Origin: Candidatus Omnitrophota bacterium | GTDB lineage: Bacteria > Omnitrophota > Gorgyraeia > 2-02-FULL-51-18 | Direction of reading: 5' to 3' | NCBI GenBank assembly: GCA_016206805.1 | Contig: JACQQX010000022.1 | Span: 1 to 41,254 of the forward strand | Length of the DNA stretch: 41,254 nt | Shown: one piece after another, positions 1 through 9,401 of the stretch | Layout of the letters: every line of letters starts with the position of its first letter | Position numbering within the stretch: the stretch's first letter is position 1 | Program-made: the position numbers and the translations under genes | The notes under the pieces: model-generated | Told to the model about the DNA's origin: nothing | Seen by the model: the letters and a program-made list of their open reading frames with translations, nothing else | Database searches by the model: none

Positions 1-56
1 AAATTCAGGCGGTCCGCCATGCCTTGTGGAGGACCGCCACTTCGGCAAATGAAAAA

Positions 57-129
57 TGGACCTGAGCGGTCTCGACCCGCTGACCTCCTCATTGCCATTG
101 AGGCGCTCTACCAGCTGAGCTACAGGCCC
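57..129 (-). tRNA. tRNA-Ala (anticodon GGC)
   Basis: Reverse complement GGGCCTGTAGCTCAGCTGGTAGAGCGCCTCAATGGCAATGAGGAGGTCAGCGGGTCGAGACCGCTCAGGTCCA folds as a full cloverleaf; anticodon loop ATGGCAA gives GGC; G3:U70 alanine identity pair present; CCA not encoded. Confidence 0.95.
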
Positions 130-190
130 AGAAATCGCCATGGAATTTAGGGTTTTCAATATAACATAACTGCTGGTCAAATTAAAACGA

Positions 191-949
191 TTAGGCGAGA
201 AGGCCAATCAGGCCTATAGAGGCGGACCCTAAGACCGCGGCCAGGATGGTAGAGCGCGGGTGATGTCGAAAAGCCTCGCCCAAAAGCGCGTGAAACACCA
301 GAAAAACAAACCCTCCCCCCACATGCCCCAGCGCAAAACCCAAAGCGGGAGAAGCGCCGTCAGGAAAAACCATCATCCCGCAAATTCCTCCCGCCAGCGT
401 CGTGATAGCCTCCACGGAAAAGCTCAAAAAGAAAGATTTTGAACGGTTCATGCCGGAGCTGCGCGCCACCAGCGCCAGCGCAAGCCCTTCAGGAAGTTTA
501 TGATAGGCCACCGCGGAGAGAATCAAAAGTCCCGAGCCTTCCGGCAGGGCATGTCCACCCGAAATAGCCAGCCCATCCATGAAACTGTGAATGGAAAGCG
601 CGACAATCATGGGAAGTGTCACGGCTTTAAATTCGACTTCGGTATGGGTGGCCGCGCAAGCCGGGCAGATATGAAAAACAAACCGTGTGATGATCAGGAA
701 AAGCAGGTACCCCGAGACAAAACTCACCAGCGCCGACAATAAACCGGATAACGCGACGGACTCAGGAAAAATATCGAAGAGGGCCACGGCCAAAAGCGCG
801 CCGGCGGCAAATGAAATCAGCAGGCAAAGCCCCAGATGGCTTATCCGTTTAAAACCCACCGCGATGAAAGCGCCCGCCCCCGCCATCAGAACGGCCAACA
901 AGAGTCTTGCCATGAGTCCCATTCTCACAGACGGCCAATCAAAAATCAA
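191..949 (-). CDS. ZIP family metal transporter
   Basis: 252 aa multi-TM protein with IHSFMDGLAISGG and AYHKLPEGLALAL motifs typical of ZIP transporters. Start could be one of several N-terminal Met codons. Confidence 0.85.
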   Translation of the reverse strand: MIFDWPSVRMGLMARLLLAVLMAGAGAFIAVGFKRISHLGLCLLISFAAGALLAVALFDIFPESVALSGLLSALVSFVSGYLLFLIITRFVFHICPACAATHTEVEFKAVTLPMIVALSIHSFMDGLAISGGHALPEGSGLLILSAVAYHKLPEGLALALVARSSGMNRSKSFFLSFSVEAITTLAGGICGMMVFPDGASPALGFALGHVGGGFVFLVFHALLGEAFRHHPRSTILAAVLGSASIGLIGLLA

Positions 950-959
950 ATTAAAAAGA

Positions 960-1134
960 ATTAATTCTATTTTAACCGATTTTTCATACCCCTTTTGGTA
1001 TTCTCATAATTGAAAAGACCTCCAAGGATTTGGGTAAAACCAGATCAGCGGACAAAAGTCCGCGAGCGCTCGATGAGGGCGCACAGAGATCTTCCCGGCT
1101 AGCTGCGGAAAGCGACTGGCCGTTTCTGTTTTTA
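960..1134 (+). ncRNA. Candidate structured plus-strand small RNA
   Basis: Intergenic. AGATC(1042-1046)/GATCT(1088-1092) closes two perfect hairpins (GCGGAC-AAAA-GTCCGC 1048-1063; GCGCTC-GATGA-GGGCGC 1066-1082), followed by a GC-rich hairpin (1096-1122) and a U-rich tract. Promoter-like AT-rich sequence near 980-1010. Confidence 0.35.
1096..1134 (+). terminator. Rho-independent-like terminator
   Basis: cggctagctgc-ggaaa-gcgactggccg hairpin followed by tttctgttttt on the plus strand. Confidence 0.4.
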
Positions 1135-1145
1135 GACCCTCCGGC

Positions 1146-4100
1146 TTACGCCAGCCCCCGGGTATGGAGAGAATTTTCAAAAGCGGCTGTCAAATCGGTT
1201 TGGAAATCGGCAAAATCCCCCGCCTGCCAATCAAAAACCCTGGCCTCATGCGGCGTGGAAAAATAAAGAACCCCCTGCGCAGGCGCCTGGCCATAAAGCT
1301 CTTTGAACACAAGACCATACAATAAAAGCTGCAGCTGGTACGCCTTCGCTGTTTCCGGGATCTGGCCGGAGGTGACGCGATTGGTTTTATAATCCAAAAC
1401 CACCCACCGGCCATCCTGCCCCTGGAAAATCAAATCGATTTGCCCTTTCAGCAGCCCTCGCGGAGTGCGGTATAAAAAAGGCAGCTCCGGATAAACACGC
1501 TTGGCCTGGCGGATTTTTTCACCCCACGGCCCTTTCCAAAAACGGGACAGACTTTCGCGCATCTCCAAACGTTCGGGGCCCGTCAGGCTTCGGGTGAGAA
1601 TATTAAAAAGCGGCCAACGGGACACCTCGCGCGGCCTGCGCAACACCACCTGTTCCATGACATGATGGAAAATAGTTCCAAACTCGTTTCGGGGCGTGCC
1701 GTCCTCTTCCTCATTTTCAGACGGCTGCCAATCCCTTTCCATGACAATGTCTTTACCGGCCTGCCTGTCCGGCAGGCAGGCATCGGCCAAAAGATCAGAA
1801 ACGGTCAAATCCTGCACGATTTCATAATTTCTATAAAAGGGCTTAAGCCTTTTTTCCAAATCCTCCCCCAAAACCGTGTCGAGACGGGGGGATTGGGGCG
1901 GAGCCATTTGGCCGCCCACGGCTGGTTCCGGATCAGGCGTCAACATTGTCACCGGCAAACCGGTAAAGTCACGCGTCATGATATTTTCCATCTGGGCGTC
2001 CACAACCCCCGACAAAATTAAACGCTCTCGCGCTCTTGTCATCGCCACATACAAAAGCCTTTGGCTTTCCCCCTCTTCCCTGAATTGCCGGCGCCCTTGG
2101 ATTTCGAGAAAACTTCTATCCGGTAGCACAAGCCCCGTAAACGCGTCCCTCAACCTGGTTCCCAAACCATTGGCGGCATCCGCCACAAAAGCGTCGCTTT
2201 TGCCCTTAGGCCCCTTCCCACCCAAATCCGCGACAATCACACAATCAAACTCGAGCCCTTTGGCCGCGTGAATGCTCATCAGCGTCACGGCATTTTGGGT
2301 CTGGATTCGGGCCTCCGGCTCAAACGCCTCAGACTCCGAAATATTTTTCACCATTTGAATAAAATCCGCTATTCCCAAAATGCCTTGTCTTTCCATGTTT
2401 TGCGCGATGGCTTCAAGCTTGCGGATATTGGCCAGTTTTTGACGGCCTTCCTCCTGCATCAATGTTTTGGCTTCATAGTCGGTCGCGTTCAATGCTTCAT
2501 GGAGAATTTGAGAAAGTTTGACCTTATTTTTCTTGGACTTCCATCCCTCGAGCCGCTTGCGAAAGCTCGTCAATTTTTGGCGCTCGTCTTCCTGGAGATG
2601 GGGAACTTTTTCAGCGCTACTGACAGCCGCGAAAAGAGGCGTTTGGGGATTATCCATCTTCACATGCCGCGCCAGCCAAAAAAGAGTGTCGTCCTTGATT
2701 CCCACAAGCGGTGAGCGTAAAACTGCCGCCAGGGCGATGTCCTGGTCAGGGTTCTCCAAAAGCTCCAAAAGATGAAGCAAGTCCTTGGTCTCCGGTTTTT
2801 CATAAAACCCCGACCCCTTGACCGTAAAGTGCGGAATGCCCAGCCTTCCTAATTCGCTTTCAAAAAGGTAAGAAGCGGTTGTCGCGCGAAAGAGAATGGC
2901 AATGTCCTGGCAGGAAAATACACCCTCCTTCACGAGTTTATGGATATGCCGGGCAATCGCGCGGGCTTCTTTAACGCGTGCCTCTTCCAGGCTCTGCCCC
3001 TTGTCTTTCGGAATCCCCAGAATTTCCACACTACCCTCCGCGGGCGAAGCAAACACCTTTTTGGCCACCAAGGGCCGAAAAGCGGCCGCGGGATTGTTTG
3101 AAAAAATATGATTGATGACTTGAAGGATTTCCGGCCGCGAACGATAATTATCATCCAGCATGACCGTTTGTGTCCCGCCGCCTTCGCGGGAAAATCGCAG
3201 CAACACCTCAGGCTCCGCGAAACGAAAACCATACACCGACTGCTGGGGATCCCCGACCACAAAAAGATTCTTGGGACCGGCAATCCGTTCAATGATTTTG
3301 GCCTGCAAAGGACTGGTATCCTGAAACTCATCCACCATGACCAAAGAAAAGTGCTCCTGCAGGCCGGTTAACACGGCCTTATTTTTAGGCCCGGCCCCGG
3401 ACAGCAACTGATAAGTCATAGCCAGGAGATCTTCAAAATCGTAGGCTCCAAAGCGCATTTTTTCGATCTCAATGACCGCCCGGAAACGCTTAAAAAGCCT
3501 TACAAAATCGCTTTTAAAAGGCAGGGCCAGTTCATCCGTTTGCATGGCTGCCCAAGCGTCGATCCGGTCTTGTAACGCCGAAGCGGCTTCTTTATGGCGT
3601 GTTTTCCTTTCAAGGCCTTTTTTGGTCTCCAATATCCGGCCCAACCAACTGACATCCCTCCGACCGGCCTGGTCACTGAAGTACCGCGCCAGTTTCGCCG
3701 CCGAATCAGCGATGCGCCGGACCGTTGCCCCTTCCTCCCGGCCGTCAATAGAAGATAAAAGATGATGAAGGTCAGATACGATTTTTTTCTCCGCGGCCTC
3801 AAGCTCCTTGCGCAGCGCAGAATGGATTTTCAAAAGGCCGTCCTCGCCCAGCGCGCGGGTGGCGTCATAAAAACTCTTCAGCGTCTTTCGAAGCGATCCT
3901 TCCCCATATTCTTTCAACAACGACAGGAGGCCTTCATCCTCCGCTCCTTCTTCAAAAATACGGTCTAGCGATCTGGCGAAAAGAAGCTCTGCCTCTCCCT
4001 GACCCAATACCCGGAAAAAAGGATCGATGCCGCTTTCCACCGGATTTTCGCGGAGAATCCGCGCGCAAAAGCCGTGGATGGTGCTGATATACGCGTTTTC

Positions 4101-4352
4101 CAAATCCCGACGCAATCGGGCCAGCCCCCGGCGGTCGCACTCCCGCACGAGGCGGGACTTCATTTCGTTGGCGGCCTTATCGGTGAATGTAATGGCTAAA
4201 ATCCGCTTAGGATCCACGCCGCGCCCGGTAACCGCGCGCAGAAAACGCTCCACCAAAATCGTGGTCTTGCCCGATCCGGCGCCGGCCAAAACGCAAAGAT
4301 TGGACTGGAAGCTTTCGATCGCCTTCTTTTGGCTGGCCGTAAAATTATTCAT
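1146..4352 (-). CDS. addA: AddA-like UvrD/Rep-family helicase-nuclease
   Basis: Start MNNFTASQKKAIESF at 4352; Walker A LAGAGSGKTT; VDEFQDTSPLQ; VGDPQQSVYGFR; LLYVAMTRARERL; C-terminal RecB-like nuclease motif WVVLDYKTNR. Overlaps the upstream gene by 8 bp. Confidence 0.9.
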   Translation of the reverse strand: MNNFTASQKKAIESFQSNLCVLAGAGSGKTTILVERFLRAVTGRGVDPKRILAITFTDKAANEMKSRLVRECDRRGLARLRRDLENAYISTIHGFCARILRENPVESGIDPFFRVLGQGEAELLFARSLDRIFEEGAEDEGLLSLLKEYGEGSLRKTLKSFYDATRALGEDGLLKIHSALRKELEAAEKKIVSDLHHLLSSIDGREEGATVRRIADSAAKLARYFSDQAGRRDVSWLGRILETKKGLERKTRHKEAASALQDRIDAWAAMQTDELALPFKSDFVRLFKRFRAVIEIEKMRFGAYDFEDLLAMTYQLLSGAGPKNKAVLTGLQEHFSLVMVDEFQDTSPLQAKIIERIAGPKNLFVVGDPQQSVYGFRFAEPEVLLRFSREGGGTQTVMLDDNYRSRPEILQVINHIFSNNPAAAFRPLVAKKVFASPAEGSVEILGIPKDKGQSLEEARVKEARAIARHIHKLVKEGVFSCQDIAILFRATTASYLFESELGRLGIPHFTVKGSGFYEKPETKDLLHLLELLENPDQDIALAAVLRSPLVGIKDDTLFWLARHVKMDNPQTPLFAAVSSAEKVPHLQEDERQKLTSFRKRLEGWKSKKNKVKLSQILHEALNATDYEAKTLMQEEGRQKLANIRKLEAIAQNMERQGILGIADFIQMVKNISESEAFEPEARIQTQNAVTLMSIHAAKGLEFDCVIVADLGGKGPKGKSDAFVADAANGLGTRLRDAFTGLVLPDRSFLEIQGRRQFREEGESQRLLYVAMTRARERLILSGVVDAQMENIMTRDFTGLPVTMLTPDPEPAVGGQMAPPQSPRLDTVLGEDLEKRLKPFYRNYEIVQDLTVSDLLADACLPDRQAGKDIVMERDWQPSENEEEDGTPRNEFGTIFHHVMEQVVLRRPREVSRWPLFNILTRSLTGPERLEMRESLSRFWKGPWGEKIRQAKRVYPELPFLYRTPRGLLKGQIDLIFQGQDGRWVVLDYKTNRVTSGQIPETAKAYQLQLLLYGLVFKELYGQAPAQGVLYFSTPHEARVFDWQAGDFADFQTDLTAAFENSLHTRGLA
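1759..1781. repeat. 23-bp palindromic repeat inside addA, translated as CLPDRQAG
   Basis: gcctgcctg-tccgg-caggcaggc, 9-bp perfect arms, in frame in the AddA ORF (DACLPDRQAGKD). Confidence 0.75.
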
Positions 4353-7260
4353 AAATCGCTTTCCAGGTTTCAAAACGGCATACCGCGTCATAAGGGCAAA
4401 AATCACAAGACTTGGACTTGATCGCGATGTCTCCCGCCTGCAGCCGTCGGACAACGTCTTTAATGGACGCTTCGGCGTTCTTTAAAATAGCTTCGAACTC
4501 TCCCTTGTCGTACAGTTTCTTCCGGGAACCCGGGCCCAACGCGTCTCGCAGGCTTTCCTCAAAAAAGGATTCCTCGTCAGCGCTCTCAAGAAACCGAAGT
4601 TCGGCCCCCAACACTTCCAGACCCAACGACCGGCGGGCGGCCAAAACATAGAGAGGAAGCTGAAGACCCATGCCTTTTTCCCATTTCTTGCGCAAACCAC
4701 CGGCGCCGGCCGATTTTTTATAATCAATCACAATGCCCGCTCGGCGATCCGGCGACACATCCATCCGGTCTATTTTTCCCTCTATCGGAATGCCGTCAAG
4801 ATCTATTTGGAATTCGTACTCAAATTGGGAGGGCACAAAACCGCGCTGGATAACCAGCTCTTTCTCGCGCCGGGCAAAAAGCGACAGCATTTCTTTCATC
4901 CGTCTTGAAAAAATCTTTCTCCGGTAAAGCGGCTCATAGCCAAACGCCTCCGGCCGCGTCAAGCTTTCCAATTTTTGATGAAGCCGTGATGACACCTTAT
5001 CCTCATCACTCCAAAACGCAGGATTGGCGCGATCGGATTCGGGCAGCTCCTTGTAAAATTCCTCGATGGTTTGGTGCAAAAGGTCTCCCATCTGGCGATG
5101 TTCGAGGCCCTCGGGAGGCGGGGTCAAACGCAGCACGCGTTCGGCAAAATATTTAAACGCGCAGGTTGCGTAACTTTCAAGTTTTGTCGCGCTAAACGGG
5201 CCCCGCATCGCGCCAAAAAGCTGAAGGGCCTCGGGATCTTCGATGCGCGCGTGGACTCCGCTGAGACTCGCTTTGAATAAAATTTCAGCCATGCCCCTTG
5301 TCATGTCGCGTCCACTCTCCCATTCACCGGGCTCCGGCAAAAACTGTCCCACCGATTTAACCCGCTGCGGCACATGATCAAAACACTTGAGGGCCTCTTC
5401 GACAAAGAAAGACTTGAGCGCCGGCTTTTCCTCGGCGTCATGCGTGGAAAATGTTAGGTAAAGTTTCTCGCGCGCGCGGGTGGCCGCCATGTAAAAAAAG
5501 TAGCGCTCGCCGTCCACCCGCCAGAGGCGCTCTTCCAGCACCACTCCCTTGCGGTTCAAAACGCGCCGCTGCGCGTCTTTAAAGAGAGGGTCCTCGGAGA
5601 TGCTTTGAGGGAACCGTTTTTCCAAAAGACCGGAAAGAAAAACGACTTTATACTCCTTGGGCAGCGCCATAACGGCGTCATACACTTGAACCCGGTTTTT
5701 TCCATAAACTTTCACGGAAAATAAAGCGCCTTCAATGGCTATTTTGAGATGCGCCGCGCAAACCGCCGCGGAAAAACTCCGCTTCCGGGAAGCGCCATAA
5801 TAAAGCTCGCACTTTTTCAGCAAGGCTTTCAAAGCGTCGGGGATCTCGCCTCCCAGCCAGTCCAGGATTTCCCGGTTGAACGCTTTGACGGTCGAAGCCG
5901 CGAGCAGTTTTTTTTCAAATTCCATCAAATGCGAAAGCGGTTGCTTTTGGTCATCGGTTAAACGCTCCGATCCTAACAGCCCCTCCCAGGACAGACGGCC
6001 CTCACGGACATTCTCATTCTGCGCGGCCCGCTCCAACGCCAAAGCCCGTTCAAAATCGCTCCCATCCCGGAAGCAATTGGATTTCAAAACATAAAAAAGG
6101 TCTTCGCGCCGCCACCCTTCCTCTAAAAGTTTTAAAAACCGATGAAGTGTGGCGGCAGGACCCACCTCCATCAGCTTTTTACGCTCATGGATATGCACGG
6201 GGATATCAAAATCGGCAAAAACGGAGGCGATCAGCCCTTCGGTGTCCGCCACCTGTCGCAAGATGACGCAGATATCGCTGTAATGGAGCGTTTCTTCCCG
6301 GTAGAGTTTTTTGATTTCACGCGCGATCATCTCGATTTCCGTGCGCGGATCGGGGGACTCCAGCACCATCAACGCGTTCTCGGGATTTTTAAAAAGTGCG
6401 GGCTTGTCACAAAAAATGTTCCGTTCCAAATGCCGCAAAACGGGATTTTTCGCGCGGTGGTTTTCCGCGAATTCACCACTGACCACAAACCCCTCTTTTT
6501 CCAAAAACTCCCGCGTGCGGCGCGGATAGGTAAAAAGCGGAGGCCTCTCTTTCTTATCCTCCGGCATCGTCAGCGTCACCACGGTTTTCCTCGCCCAGCG
6601 CGAAACAAGGCCTATCAAAGCCTTCTGCGCGCGCGCAAAATCATAAAAACCGTCAAAAATCACAAGGTCCGCGGCCTCGCCCGAAAGACCATTAGCCAAA
6701 ATCTCCCGGATATCGTCTTCCGGCTCCCGCAAACCCAGTTTCTCAAGCTCCGCTTCCACTTTTTTAAACACCAGACAGAAATCCTTAAATTTCCCACGGA
6801 AGATGGGATCTTTCAGCAACGGCTGGGACAGCGTCTCAAATTCACGCACACTCAAAAGGCCCGTTTTAAACTCCCGAATGGCGTCGACCAGAAGATCCTG
6901 AAAACCGGCCAGCCCCTTCACCGCTTCAAAAGCGTCCAGACCGCCGGTCTCTTCCAAAACTTTTTTCAGCACCGCTTTGCGCAGGGAAGCGGTTGGACGG
7001 CTGGAAGCATGAAAACCCAGCATGCGGGAGGCGAAATCATTGATGGTGAGGATGTGCACGTTAAAAAGACCGGGAAGACCCTTTTTCAGCACAAGATTCT
7101 GGATGCGCTCGGCATGTTCCCGGCTGGGAAGAATAAAAAAAGCCCGGCTTTCAATGCCGGCGCTCGTTTTTAGGATTTCATTTTTGAAAAGCTCGATACA
7201 AGCGGTGGTTTTACCGGTTCCGGGGGGCGAAAGAAGGAGAACCTTTTTAAAAGGTCTCAT
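4345..7260 (-). CDS. addB: AddB-like helicase-nuclease subunit (PD-(D/E)XK, Fe-S Cys cluster)
   Basis: N-terminal LLLSPPGTGKTTA; helicase-like AATRAREKLYL; GIVIDYKKSAG nuclease motif; C-terminal KSKSCDFCPYDAVCRFE. Confidence 0.85.
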   Translation of the reverse strand: MRPFKKVLLLSPPGTGKTTACIELFKNEILKTSAGIESRAFFILPSREHAERIQNLVLKKGLPGLFNVHILTINDFASRMLGFHASSRPTASLRKAVLKKVLEETGGLDAFEAVKGLAGFQDLLVDAIREFKTGLLSVREFETLSQPLLKDPIFRGKFKDFCLVFKKVEAELEKLGLREPEDDIREILANGLSGEAADLVIFDGFYDFARAQKALIGLVSRWARKTVVTLTMPEDKKERPPLFTYPRRTREFLEKEGFVVSGEFAENHRAKNPVLRHLERNIFCDKPALFKNPENALMVLESPDPRTEIEMIAREIKKLYREETLHYSDICVILRQVADTEGLIASVFADFDIPVHIHERKKLMEVGPAATLHRFLKLLEEGWRREDLFYVLKSNCFRDGSDFERALALERAAQNENVREGRLSWEGLLGSERLTDDQKQPLSHLMEFEKKLLAASTVKAFNREILDWLGGEIPDALKALLKKCELYYGASRKRSFSAAVCAAHLKIAIEGALFSVKVYGKNRVQVYDAVMALPKEYKVVFLSGLLEKRFPQSISEDPLFKDAQRRVLNRKGVVLEERLWRVDGERYFFYMAATRAREKLYLTFSTHDAEEKPALKSFFVEEALKCFDHVPQRVKSVGQFLPEPGEWESGRDMTRGMAEILFKASLSGVHARIEDPEALQLFGAMRGPFSATKLESYATCAFKYFAERVLRLTPPPEGLEHRQMGDLLHQTIEEFYKELPESDRANPAFWSDEDKVSSRLHQKLESLTRPEAFGYEPLYRRKIFSRRMKEMLSLFARREKELVIQRGFVPSQFEYEFQIDLDGIPIEGKIDRMDVSPDRRAGIVIDYKKSAGAGGLRKKWEKGMGLQLPLYVLAARRSLGLEVLGAELRFLESADEESFFEESLRDALGPGSRKKLYDKGEFEAILKNAEASIKDVVRRLQAGDIAIKSKSCDFCPYDAVCRFETWKAIYE

Positions 7261-7300
7261 AATCCTGGGGATTAAAAAACTTTCTTAGGAATTTTGTCCG

Positions 7301-7600
7301 TTAAGCGCGGGGCTTTGAACGGACGACTTCGATAGCGGTGCGAAGTTCCCGCACGACATCGCCTTCGACCTTGTCTTCAACGACAAGCTTGCGCAAAAAA
7401 TCCTTTCCGCGGGTGCTTGTCGTGTACATCGGCCAAAGACGGTTCAAGGCCAGAGCCTTGATATCCTCAATCGCCCGGGTTGAAAAACTCTCCCCTTTGT
7501 ACTCCAGGAGCAAGTTCTTCAAAACATCGGCCGCCAACTCTTCCATATAGTTGGTGAGGTGAGTGTGGGTCGTTGTCTGTGTTCTGACGGCTGTTGTCAT
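7301..7600 (-). CDS. ComFB-like small protein
   Basis: 99 aa with HLTNYMEELAADVLKNLL and RAIEDIKALALNRLWPMYTT, resembling the NxMEE...DIxALALNxLPPxYxxT pattern of ComFB-family proteins. Confidence 0.6.
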   Translation of the reverse strand: MTTAVRTQTTTHTHLTNYMEELAADVLKNLLLEYKGESFSTRAIEDIKALALNRLWPMYTTSTRGKDFLRKLVVEDKVEGDVVRELRTAIEVVRSKPRA

Positions 7601-7643
7601 TTTCGTCCTTTATTGAGCCAAGTATACCTGAAAGGTTTTAAAA

Positions 7644-9401
7644 TTACAAATGCCCATGGGCCGTTTTTTGAAACATTTTGGCCGGGCGGCCAAAATAATA
7701 CCCCTGCCCCAGATGCACGCCGCAATTGAGCACCGCCTCATACTCCTCCCGCGTCTCAATGCCCTCGGCGGTGGTCATGGCCTGGATGCCGTTGGCGAAT
7801 AAAATCATCGAAAGAACGATTTGCTGCTTGGTGGGGCTGGTGTCAATTTGGCGAATGAGCGTGCGGTCAAACTTGATATAATCGGGCTTTAAAATCGCCA
7901 CGTCCCTCAGCGAGACCGCCCCTCCCCCCACATCGTCAATGGCCACCGAAAACCCCTGGGCCTTGAGCTCCGCCAAAGCGCTCCGCATCCTCTCAAAAGA
8001 CCTCAAAATACTCTGCTCGGTGACTTCGATGACAATATTTTTGAAACCCACGACCCCTCTTTCCGAAAATAAGTTTTTCATCAGTCCGGGATCGATCAGG
8101 GTTTCATGGTTTAAATTCAAAAAAAGCTTCCGATCCGTCGGAATAGCCTGCCCATTCATCAACGCGTAGTCCACGCACAGTTTATCCAGCTCCTTCACGC
8201 GGCCGGACTCGCGCGCCACGCTAAATAGAAGCGTCGCCTCGTCCAGCGGCGCCGAGCCCACACCCCGCGTCAGGGCCTCGTATCCAACGATTTGGCGCGT
8301 CGCCAGGTCCACGATGGGCTGATAAAAACTTTCGATTTTTTTGCCGCGCAGCAGCGCGCTGAAAAGCGCTTCATATTTATCGGAGGCGCGCGGGGCCGTC
8401 GAAACCGTAACGCTTTTCATTTTGGTCGGGAAATGGATTTCCAAAGACAGGTTTTCGGCGGTTTTCGCTTCATGACCGCTGCGGCGATATTTCACATAGC
8501 AGCTGCCGGGCAGGGTCTTCATGTACTTTTTCAACTCGCCGGCGATGCGGCTGATCTGCGTCATTTCGGTCAACGGCATGTGATCGTTGTGCACAATCGC
8601 GATGGAAACGCTCATCAACGGATATTGAGCCAACTCCCCCTGCTTATCGCGCTGAACCAGATACCCTTGCGAACGGTCTTTGGTGTCGTAAAAACCGCCG
8701 ATCACGGAGTCAAAACGCTCAATGATCGCCTGGGAAATGCGAACGGCCGTTTCGGACTCCGTGAGGATAATCAAATCATCCCCGCCCAAGTGCCCTAGAA
8801 AATCATTCGGATTCCCCTCTTTCTTCAGAACCTGTTCGGCGATTTCGCCCAGCCGTTGAATCACCTCATCGCCGCGCGCGTCCCCATAGGCGCTGTTGAA
8901 AGCGGCCAGATCGGAAAGATCGATGCAGCATACGGCAAAAAGTTTTTTCGACCGGATGGCCCGATCGATGCGAACAACGCTCGTGCGGGTGCCGGGAAGG
9001 CGCGTGACAGGATTCACATCCAGCTCGCTGACGCGCTGGACAAGCGCTTCCCGCACGTGCAGCAAAAGCTCTTCGGCCCCTTTGGCTTTTGGAAAACAAA
9101 AATCGATCCTTTCCTCACCCGCCTGAGCGTTCAGCGGCTCCGGGCGATCCACCAGAAGAATGATGGGAATGGCCTTCAGCACCATATCCTCTTTGATGCC
9201 CAGCGCGATATTGCGGCCGTCCTTATGCCCATAATCCTCATCGATCAAAATGAGATTGGGCACCTCGTCAAAAACTTTGGAAAGAATATTATTATCTTCG
9301 GGATAAATAACCGCGCATTGGATTTTCTTGAGGCAGAGGGCAAGCGAGTCGCGCCACTGGGACTGGGGGGCGATGAATAGGACTTTATTTTTTTTCTTCA
9401 C
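7644..9401 (-). CDS. REC-like + GGDEF (degenerate GGDDL) + EAL protein
   Basis: Receiver-like N-terminus KVLFIAPQSQWRDSLALCLKK...LILIDEDYG; HLGGDDLIIL; EAL motifs YEALTRG, VIEVTEQS, AIDDVGGG, YIKFDR, TAEGIET. GTG start at 9401 preferred over the ORF-track ATG at 9437, which overlaps accA. Confidence 0.85.
   Translation of the reverse strand: MKKKNKVLFIAPQSQWRDSLALCLKKIQCAVIYPEDNNILSKVFDEVPNLILIDEDYGHKDGRNIALGIKEDMVLKAIPIILLVDRPEPLNAQAGEERIDFCFPKAKGAEELLLHVREALVQRVSELDVNPVTRLPGTRTSVVRIDRAIRSKKLFAVCCIDLSDLAAFNSAYGDARGDEVIQRLGEIAEQVLKKEGNPNDFLGHLGGDDLIILTESETAVRISQAIIERFDSVIGGFYDTKDRSQGYLVQRDKQGELAQYPLMSVSIAIVHNDHMPLTEMTQISRIAGELKKYMKTLPGSCYVKYRRSGHEAKTAENLSLEIHFPTKMKSVTVSTAPRASDKYEALFSALLRGKKIESFYQPIVDLATRQIVGYEALTRGVGSAPLDEATLLFSVARESGRVKELDKLCVDYALMNGQAIPTDRKLFLNLNHETLIDPGLMKNLFSERGVVGFKNIVIEVTEQSILRSFERMRSALAELKAQGFSVAIDDVGGGAVSLRDVAILKPDYIKFDRTLIRQIDTSPTKQQIVLSMILFANGIQAMTTAEGIETREEYEAVLNCGVHLGQGYYFGRPAKMFQKTAHGHL

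Noticed and set aside
1-50. Hairpin ggcggtcc/ggaccgcc (8-15/31-38) as the tRNA terminator
   Set aside because: Stem is real, but the loop is 15 nt and there is no clear T-run, so terminator status cannot be supported.
6142-7173. 343-aa plus-strand ORF
   Set aside because: Antisense to the well-supported addB gene; composition typical of shadow translation (H/R/F-rich), no recognisable motif.
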